Shown here: positions 1 through 5,434 of the stretch, piece by piece
Layout of the letters: each line of letters starts with the position of its first letter
Numbering within the stretch: the stretch's first letter is position 1
NCBI GenBank assembly: GCA_947173865.1
Contig: CAMWGS010000125.1
Coordinates: 1-6,251, forward strand
Reading direction: 5' to 3'
Length of the DNA: 6,251 nt
From: an uncultured Ruminococcus sp.
Lineage (GTDB): Bacteria; Bacillota; Clostridia; Oscillospirales; Ruminococcaceae
Translations under genes and position numbers: made by a program
The notes under the pieces: model-generated
What the model was told of the DNA's origin: nothing
The model's input: the letters and a program-made list of their open reading frames with translations, nothing else
The model's database searches: none

Positions 1-60
1 CCCCACCTGCCTAGTCTCGGTGGCCCGGCGATTGGTAAAAGAGGACTGAATAAGGAATGT
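1..60. other. GC-rich stub at the window edge, possibly the 3' end of a structured RNA
   Basis: Bases 1-30 contain 23 G or C out of 30, far above the rest of the window, and G+C falls to 10 of 30 in bases 31-60. CCACC (3-7) can pair with GGTGG (19-23) across an 11-base loop. Bases 13-18 (AGTCTC) can pair imperfectly with GAGGACT (41-47), which would be an alternative fold. In AT-rich genomes such an island often marks a structural RNA, but I cannot assign a family and most of the element lies outside the window. No convincing coding frame ends here. Confidence 0.3.
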
Positions 61-67
61 TTTTTGG

Positions 68-96
68 AATTTATTGTACATTATGTACATAAAATT
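68..96. repeat. 29-bp imperfect palindrome followed by a T10 tract
   Basis: The arms at 68-81 and 83-96 are complementary at 12 of 14 positions around a single central T at 82. The inner seven pairs, TGTACAT and ATGTACA, are perfect. Bases 81-92 (TTATGTACATAA) also form a perfect 12-bp palindrome. The element ends 27 bp before the -35 box of the operon promoter and is followed by ten T at 103-112. It could be an upstream regulator-binding dyad or a weak AT-rich terminator for whatever lies to the left. The stem has little G+C and the T tract starts six bases after it, so terminator function is doubtful. Confidence 0.4.
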
Positions 97-123
97 GCTT
101 TCTTTTTTTTTTGTTTATAACTG

Positions 124-152
124 TTGATTTTTGGAAAGGATTGTGATATAAT
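124..152 (+). promoter_or_regulatory. Vegetative-type promoter of the FHA-phosphatase-kinase operon
   Basis: A TTGATT -35 box (124-129) is separated by exactly 17 bp from a perfect TATAAT -10 box (147-152). TG at 144-145 gives an extended -10. Transcription would start near 158-160, leaving a leader of about 40 bases with AGGAGG at 185-190, seven bases before the ATG at 198. It is the only strong promoter seen ahead of the six tightly spaced plus-strand genes, so it probably drives them all. The palindrome at 68-96 lies just upstream and could tune it. Confidence 0.75.
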
Positions 153-197
153 GGTGATAAGCTGATATTTTTTATAATAAATATAGGAGGTTATATA

Positions 198-1721
198 ATG
201 GGATTCCGAACCATATTTTCGGGTAACAATACTTATCTTATATGTACTCTCGGAAGAAAAGATAAAATAAGTTATACGCAGTTGGATATGTTCAAAAATG
301 AAGCATATAAAGAGTATTTCGTTATTCCTAATTGTACCAAGAACGGAACAACAACAAAAATAAGCTTTGATATAAGCGGACTTACTTCGTTGTCAGAATA
401 TATAAAGACAAGGCTGGAACAGAAACAGTATTTTGATATTATTTCGGGTATACAGAAAATTGCTTCATTCTGCAAATTGGCAAGCTTGCCGTTTGAAAAT
501 CTTATATGTGACCCTAAGTATATGTACTATCATAATAACAGTAAAAAAATATTAATGGCATTTGTTCCTGTTCAGTCACCGAGACCAATAAGTATGGATA
601 TTCCGGAATGTTTACTGAAAATACATAAAAATGCAAAAGACGTTATTATAAAAGACGGAAATTATATGGGAAAATATGAAGAGTATCTTAGTCGATTTCA
701 GGGTAGGAAATCAAAAATCCAGACTTTTTCACCGGATTCGCTTCAACATTTCTTTAATGAAAATGAGCCTGAAAAGCCTGCAAAAGAATACAGAAAAATT
801 TCTAAAAATCCCAGCAGTATTGTATATGTGAATGATTCTAAATTCAATATACATAAACAAATAGCTGAAAATAATACTTCAATATCTTCAACAGAAACTA
901 ATGAGTCATCGGGTCAGTTTGAACCTGTCGAACAAAATGAAAATCATCATATAGAATCCTCTCTTCCGAAAACTCAGCAACGTTATGAAGGGGGGACATT
1001 TATTCCGCCGGAACAAAATGAACCACAACAGCCGGAAGAAAAATCATGTGATATTTCAGAAGAAATTTTTGATGCATATCTTATTGACCCTGATGGCAAG
1101 AAAATATATATTGATGATAACCCTTTTACGATAGGCAGGGTAAAACCTAAATCGCTCGTTATAGATGAAGCGACCGTTTCAGGTGAACACGCAAAAATAA
1201 AAAAGGAATATAATATTTATTATCTTTCCAGCTGGCATGACAGAAACGGTACTTTTCTTAATGAAGATTTTAATAAAAGAATTATATCAAGTGTACCGTT
1301 GAATGACGGGGACAGGATTTATTTTTACCGTACTTGCTATACTTTCCATACAGTGAAAAAATCGGAGATTTCATCACAGCACACAGTGATAATACAGCAA
1401 CCACCTCAAAAAAGCGTTACAAATCATACATTTGTAGTTTCACAGTCACCGGAAACAAGGACACTCGCATATATCAGAAATGTTTCGGATAACAGTACTC
1501 TTAAAGTAATGCAGTATCCTTTTACAGATGATTCTATTTACGGAGTAGTATTTTCTATGGAAACTGTAAATAACAGGACAGCATTGTTTATTGAAAATAC
1601 TGCCTGCTATTCTTTGAAACTTGAAAATGTTGATATATTTATGGGAATGAAGAAGGAAATTTTTTCGGGATGTTCACTGTTTATAAATTCAGAAAAATAT
1701 ACCTTTATTATTGAAAACTGA
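198..1721 (+). CDS. DUF6382-FHA phosphothreonine-binding protein
   Basis: A 507-residue protein with no signal peptide or membrane segment, probably cytoplasmic. Residues 1 to about 170 resemble the DUF6382 domain that precedes FHA domains in clostridial proteins (recognised from pattern, not by search). Residues 175-288 are a low-complexity linker rich in N, E, Q, S and P, containing two copies of an F-x-P-x-EQNE motif (241-248 and 268-275). Residues 292-385 form a canonical FHA domain with all five hallmark residues: G313, R314, S328, H331 and N350 (in NGTFLN), followed by LNDGDRI. The expected role is binding phosphothreonine peptides made by the kinase encoded two genes downstream. Residues 410-507 look like a second, degenerate FHA-type beta sandwich. 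The start is supported by AGGAGG seven bases upstream. FHA identity is very sure; partner and output are inferred. Confidence 0.92.
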   Translation: MGFRTIFSGNNTYLICTLGRKDKISYTQLDMFKNEAYKEYFVIPNCTKNGTTTKISFDISGLTSLSEYIKTRLEQKQYFDIISGIQKIASFCKLASLPFENLICDPKYMYYHNNSKKILMAFVPVQSPRPISMDIPECLLKIHKNAKDVIIKDGNYMGKYEEYLSRFQGRKSKIQTFSPDSLQHFFNENEPEKPAKEYRKISKNPSSIVYVNDSKFNIHKQIAENNTSISSTETNESSGQFEPVEQNENHHIESSLPKTQQRYEGGTFIPPEQNEPQQPEEKSCDISEEIFDAYLIDPDGKKIYIDDNPFTIGRVKPKSLVIDEATVSGEHAKIKKEYNIYYLSSWHDRNGTFLNEDFNKRIISSVPLNDGDRIYFYRTCYTFHTVKKSEISSQHTVIIQQPPQKSVTNHTFVVSQSPETRTLAYIRNVSDNSTLKVMQYPFTDDSIYGVVFSMETVNNRTALFIENTACYSLKLENVDIFMGMKKEIFSGCSLFINSEKYTFIIEN

Positions 1722-1735
1722 TTGGGAGAATAATT

Positions 1736-2524
1736 ATGTACAATTTTTCCTATGTAACAACAGAAGGAATCGTTAAAACTGTAAATCAGGATGCATTACT
1801 GATAAAGATTGCAAAATATAAAAAACAGGAAATATTATTTTCTGCCGTATGCGACGGAATGGGTGGGCTTTACGGAGGAGAAAAAGCAAGCTCGTTTGTT
1901 ATATCAGGTATTTCAGAATGGTTTGAAAATGAATATCCGGTAATTATCAGAAACGGAGGAGGTGTTCTTGAAATAAGACAGAGTCTTGACGAATGTCTTC
2001 ATCGTCTTAATGATGATATAATAGATAATACAGAACCCGGAAAAGCTATGGGTACAACTCTTACTTCTCTTCTTATAGACCCTGTTCTTGATATTACTCT
2101 TACTGCCCATGTGGGAGATACAAGACTTTATAAGATTTTTAACGACCATCTTGAAGTGGTAACTATGGACCATTCGGTTGTGGCGGAAGAAGTAAGGCGT
2201 GGTATTATTTCAGAAGAACAGGCACGTAAAGATAAAAGGCAAAATCAGATAACCAACTGTATCGGTGTTGCTTCTAAAAACAGAATATACGATTTTATAA
2301 TACAACAGCCGGAAACGGATTGTGTATATATGATATGTTCAGATGGATTCAGAAAAATGATAACAGAAGATGAGATATTGACATATCTGAGTCCTGATAT
2401 AAATGACGACGGCAGTTCGCTTAAATCAAATCTTGAACATTTGCTGGGACTTAACATTCAGCGTAAGGAAAGTGATAATATAACTGCACTGGCATTGAAA
2501 TATACAAAGGGGATTGATATTTGA
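1736..2524 (+). CDS. PP2C-family Ser/Thr protein phosphatase
   Basis: A 262-residue single-domain enzyme of usual bacterial PrpC/Stp length, with no membrane segment. It should hydrolyse phosphoserine and phosphothreonine with two metal ions and reset the kinase encoded next to it. PP2C motifs run in order: VNQDA with D19, DGMGG with D40 and G41, GTTLT (107-111), VGDTRLY with D128, DHS (145-147), CSDG with D203, and SDNIT with D247 and N248. The metal-binding acids are therefore complete and the enzyme should be active. One deviation is Lys14 at the place where an Arg usually contacts the substrate phosphate. GGGAG lies seven bases before the ATG. The gene starts 14 bp after the FHA gene, and its stop codon overlaps the kinase start (TGATG), suggesting translational coupling. 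Family assignment is very secure; the substrate is inferred. Confidence 0.95.
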   Translation: MYNFSYVTTEGIVKTVNQDALLIKIAKYKKQEILFSAVCDGMGGLYGGEKASSFVISGISEWFENEYPVIIRNGGGVLEIRQSLDECLHRLNDDIIDNTEPGKAMGTTLTSLLIDPVLDITLTAHVGDTRLYKIFNDHLEVVTMDHSVVAEEVRRGIISEEQARKDKRQNQITNCIGVASKNRIYDFIIQQPETDCVYMICSDGFRKMITEDEILTYLSPDINDDGSSLKSNLEHLLGLNIQRKESDNITALALKYTKGIDI

Positions 2525-4200
2525 TGTATAATATACTATCTAATCGTTATGAAATAGAAAAAGAAATAGGGCGTGGTGGTACATCAATAGTATATAAGGC
2601 ATATGATTTACAGGCTGAAAGGGCTGTAAGAGCCATAAAAGAGGTAAGCAAAGAAAATTCTGCTGTATATGAACTTGCTAAAAAAGAAGCAAAACTGATA
2701 AGTGAACTGTATGAACAGGACAAGTCAAATGAGTTTCTTCCGAATATAATAGATACAATTCCAAATGACAGATATAATTTTTACATAGTACAGGATTTTC
2801 TTGATGGTGAAAACATGGACAAAATGCTTGAAAACGGTCCTATGCCATATGATATGTTTATAGAGTCGGCAAAACAAATATGTTCCTTTATGGAATTCTT
2901 TCATCGTACGGGAAGAGTTCACAGCGATATGAAGCCGGAAAATATAATGGTTCTTAAACCAAGCAATACCCTTATGGATGGTGTGCATAAAAAAAGTATC
3001 AGACTAAAATTCATAGATTTTGGTACAGCAATAAGGAATGAATCCGGTGTTGTTGGTTATACTCCCGAATATGCTTCACGTGAACAGTATGAACAGCGTC
3101 CGAATATTGACAAGAGGTCGGATATTTTTAATATAGGTGCTACTTTTTATCATATGCTCTGCGGAAAAAAACCTGAGAAAGTTGCAAATGATACAAGAGC
3201 ATTATATTCAAATGAGCGCTTTATATTTGATAAGAATGTAAATATTGAACTGAAAAAAATTATACTGAAATGCATTGAAGATGAACCCGAAAAGCGTTAT
3301 CAGTCCTGCAATGCGATTTACAGGGATTTATGTCGTGTAGAAAAACATTCAAATCTGAAATATATTGCATTATCATTTGTGGTATCTGCTGTTTGTTTTT
3401 CTGTGGCAGGTTTTTCTGCTTACAGGGCAGATGCCCTCAGCAAAGAAAATGATAGTAATAATTATAGCATAAATATAAATAAGGGAAATTATGCTGAAGC
3501 TATAAAGATAGACCATACAAATAAAAATGATGTTTATTCCAAGCTTATAGAAACATTTACTGACGATGAAAAACTTGACTCAGATGAAGATAATTTTATT
3601 ATAAATGAGATAAAAAGTCTTGATTCAATCAAGGAAACAGATAGTAATTATGGTCAGTGTATGTATGAAATCGGAAATGCTTATTGGCTTTATTATTATC
3701 CGGTTGATTCAAATCTAAATGATTTGGAACTTGAAAAAGCAAGAATAACAAAATCTTATGAATGGTTTGAAAAGGCCGTAAATAATGGAAAATTCAGAAG
3801 GGAAGATGCCGAGTCATATAACCGTGCCGTGATATTTTATAATATCGGAAAGTTTTATGCGGAAATAGACAGGAAAGAACGTGATGGCACTGATAACAGT
3901 GCGTTTTATAATGAGATGTGGAACAATGTTTCAAAAATGGCTGAATATATAGACGAACCAAATGAGGTGGTAAGTGCAAGAGTATGTCAGACCCTTCTCA
4001 CACTTCTTTCAAGATATTCAGCCAAATTCGGACAGATTGGAATTACGGAACAGAGTCAGCTGGAAATTATTGACAGTATAGATGAAAAAATATACAGTAA
4101 CGGGGAAGTAACATATCTTAATAAATATTCAATTAACATATCAAAGAACTTCAATATAGATGCTGTAAAGCAAAAAATAAGAATGGCGTACTCTGATTAA
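2524..4200 (+). CDS. Membrane Ser/Thr protein kinase with TPR-like extracytoplasmic domain
   Basis: A 558-residue protein counted from the ATG at 2524; an in-frame TTG at 2521 is an alternative start with closer spacing to AAAGGGG (2506-2512). The Hanks-type kinase domain spans about 8-272: glycine loop GRGGTSIVY (16-24), Lys39, helix-C Glu55, catalytic loop HSDMKPEN with D135, K137 and N140, DFG 165-167, D200 and R258. All catalytic residues are present. Ser134 replaces the usual Arg, so it is a non-RD kinase, and the APE motif reads SRE (185-187). A single transmembrane helix covers about 279-300. The 258 residues outside look helical and TPR- or Sel1-like around 376-447 (GNAYWLYYYP, then SYEWFEKAVNNG). 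There are no PASTA repeats. The extracytoplasmic part is probably the sensor, with targets likely including neighbouring products. Kinase identity is very secure; the sensor fold is tentative. Confidence 0.93.
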   Translation: MYNILSNRYEIEKEIGRGGTSIVYKAYDLQAERAVRAIKEVSKENSAVYELAKKEAKLISELYEQDKSNEFLPNIIDTIPNDRYNFYIVQDFLDGENMDKMLENGPMPYDMFIESAKQICSFMEFFHRTGRVHSDMKPENIMVLKPSNTLMDGVHKKSIRLKFIDFGTAIRNESGVVGYTPEYASREQYEQRPNIDKRSDIFNIGATFYHMLCGKKPEKVANDTRALYSNERFIFDKNVNIELKKIILKCIEDEPEKRYQSCNAIYRDLCRVEKHSNLKYIALSFVVSAVCFSVAGFSAYRADALSKENDSNNYSININKGNYAEAIKIDHTNKNDVYSKLIETFTDDEKLDSDEDNFIINEIKSLDSIKETDSNYGQCMYEIGNAYWLYYYPVDSNLNDLELEKARITKSYEWFEKAVNNGKFRREDAESYNRAVIFYNIGKFYAEIDRKERDGTDNSAFYNEMWNNVSKMAEYIDEPNEVVSARVCQTLLTLLSRYSAKFGQIGITEQSQLEIIDSIDEKIYSNGEVTYLNKYSINISKNFNIDAVKQKIRMAYSD

Positions 4201-4216
4201 CTGAAAGGAGAAAAAT

Positions 4217-4672
4217 ATGAATCCAGAATCATGGCATAGTATTTCAACTGTTTTTCTGATAGTCGGAATTATTTTTTTTATTCTTACTGTATGGCTTTCA
4301 GTAAAATTCAATCTGTTATCCATAATAAAGTCAGAAATAAGCAACAGAAAAGAAAGGCAGAATTCTGATGAGAATGATTATTTTATAATAAATCAAAATA
4401 GCAATTCCAACAGTTCAGAAAATGCAGTGATTTATAATAGCAAAAACAATATTGTTTCTTCATTGTCGAATCAGGAAGAATCAAATGTCAGCAATACCGT
4501 TCTTGCCCCTAAGCAGGAAGAATTAAATGTCAGCAATACCATTCTTGTATCAGAGGAGAGTAATGGTACATATGAAGAACATCATAAGGAAAATGATGAT
4601 TTTATTATATCAGAAAATATAATTGTGATACATGGTGACCCGTCTGCAATACGTCGTAAAGTTGCATTATAA
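4217..4672 (+). CDS. Small single-pass membrane protein with repeated NT[V/I]L tail, candidate kinase substrate
   Basis: A 151-residue protein with one hydrophobic helix at about 9-28, followed by Lys/Arg-containing residues (K30, K38, R44-R47). This suggests a short outside N-terminus and a long cytoplasmic tail. The tail is polar, rich in N, S and E, and probably disordered. It holds a tandem 14-residue repeat (86-99 and 100-113), each with NVSNT[V/I]L placing T94 and T108 in the same setting. A related ENDxFII motif occurs at 52-58 and 125-131. From memory, clostridial kinase-FHA loci often carry a one-helix protein with repeated T-x-L-type motifs and a C-terminal hydrophobic-IH-acidic segment. 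IVIHGD at 136-141 fits that, but no named family is claimed. The start follows AAAGGAG by six bases, 16 bp after the kinase gene. The substrate role is inference; the coding call is firm. Confidence 0.8.
   Translation: MNPESWHSISTVFLIVGIIFFILTVWLSVKFNLLSIIKSEISNRKERQNSDENDYFIINQNSNSNSSENAVIYNSKNNIVSSLSNQEESNVSNTVLAPKQEELNVSNTILVSEESNGTYEEHHKENDDFIISENIIVIHGDPSAIRRKVAL
4472..4555 (+). repeat. Tandem duplication of a 42-bp unit inside the small membrane protein gene
   Basis: Two adjacent 42-bp units (4472-4513 and 4514-4555) match at 35 of 42 positions, and the first 34 positions differ at only two. The unit is 14 codons long, so the duplication keeps the frame and doubles the QEE-x-NVSNT-[V/I]-L segment. 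The near identity of the NVSNT part compared with the drifted last 8 bases suggests either a recent duplication or selection on the motif. Confidence 0.85.
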
Positions 4673-4692
4673 AAACAGATAAAGGATAATTT

Positions 4693-5419
4693 ATGCATAG
4701 GATAATTAATTTAGCTATTGTTATTTCATTGACATTTGCAACTTTAATATGTCTTTCAGAAAAGGATTTCTGTGCCATTGCTTATGAAACACCAAGTGAT
4801 ATACATCTGCTGATAGAAACAAAGGAAATTGATATAAATGATATTCCGGAAAACAGAATGATTTCACATATATACAGAAAATACCCTATTTAATGTTGTC
4901 TTTTCTGCTTGAAAAAGATGAAAACCTTGAATATTTGCCTTATGAATATCTGACCGACGCAGAACAGGTGAGTAATATGAGTGGTATGAGTTTTGAATTA
5001 GGTACTTCAGAAACATCTGATGTTGTCTTGTATAATATTCCTGCTTTGGCAAATTAAAAAATAAATTATAATGGTTTGTTGGTAAGAGCTAATGTAATAT
5101 TACCTGAAGATGTGAAAGCCGGTGATTTTTATAGCTTGAATTTCAGAAGAACATTTTTGATAGGAAACTTCGATAATACTGGAAAATGTTTCTGCTGAAA
5201 CGAGCATACAAATAACGTCTTCCGAAATTACATCTGATGTTGATTTATCTTTTTCAGATGATGTATCAGATACAAAAACAACAGTTACAGTTATAAATTA
5301 CGGAAATAAAACGGAAGATAATAAAAAAAGGTATAAACAAAATTTTTATGATTGCAGTATCTGCTTTTATGATATGTTTGACAGCAGGAATTGTAATTTT
5401 TATTAAGAAAAGAAAGTAA
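4693..5419 (+). pseudogene. Broken gene for a secreted, C-terminally membrane-anchored, cohesin-like surface protein
   Basis: Pieces of one protein of about 240 residues appear in order across different frames. The 5' piece (4693-4893, after AAAGGA) encodes a signal peptide with an AIA cleavage motif at residues 28-30, then IETKEIDINDIPENRMIS. After at least one frameshift near 4866-4895, frame 3 continues with LSFLLEKDENLEYLPYEYL. It meets an in-frame TAA at 5055-5057 yet carries on sensibly with GLLVRANVILPEDVKAGDF. A shift near 5150-5182 leads into VSAETSIQITSSEITSD, and another at the A7 tract 5323-5329 leads into a hydrophobic helix ending IFIKKRK before TAA at 5417-5419. The IPE(N)R start and the VILP...AGDFY segment resemble cohesin-like beta sandwiches of ruminococci, a weak family call. 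Decay is clear, though read errors in the assembly cannot be excluded. The 54-codon frame at 4893-5057 is a fragment of this gene. Confidence 0.75.
5378..5406 (+). promoter_or_regulatory. Candidate internal promoter ahead of the last gene
   Basis: A perfect TTGACA (5378-5383) is followed after 17 bp by TATTAA (5401-5406), which matches the -10 consensus at four of six positions. Transcription would begin near 5413, just before GAGGTGG (5423-5429) and the ATG at 5435. The boxes lie inside the end of the pseudogene, in the part that encoded its membrane anchor, so they may be a chance by-product of that coding sequence. If real, the promoter would let the downstream gene be expressed apart from the kinase operon. 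Confidence 0.35.
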
Positions 5420-5434
5420 TATGAGGTGGTTATT

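Noticed and set aside
17..31. GGTGGCCCGGCGA resembles the conserved T-box element GGTGGCACCGCGA.
   Set aside because: The two mismatches fall in the most conserved part, no downstream aminoacyl-tRNA synthetase or amino-acid gene is present, and there is no clear terminator alternative.
2521..2524. TTG at 2521 as the kinase start.
   Set aside because: It is better spaced from AAAGGGG, but an ATG follows directly and forms a typical TGATG coupling with the phosphatase stop. The two choices differ by one residue.
2514..2532. TTGATA and TATAAT near the kinase start as an internal promoter.
   Set aside because: The spacer is only 7 bp, far from the 16-18 bp needed.
4472..4555. CRISPR-like or mobile-element repeat.
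   Set aside because: Only two directly adjacent in-frame copies exist, without spacers, terminal inverted repeats or a transposase. It is an internal protein repeat.
4693..4893. An intact 66-residue secreted peptide.
   Set aside because: It ends abruptly after the signal peptide and the first strands, and the next frames continue a coherent protein ending in a membrane anchor. A broken larger gene explains it better.
4893..5057. A separate 54-codon gene overlapping the previous stop (TAATG).
   Set aside because: It has no ribosome binding site, and coherent protein sequence continues in the same frame after its TAA, as expected for a nonsense mutation in a longer gene.
4693..5419. Programmed frameshifting to make one protein.
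   Set aside because: Several separate shifts plus an in-frame stop would be needed, which no known recoding scheme would require in so short a gene.
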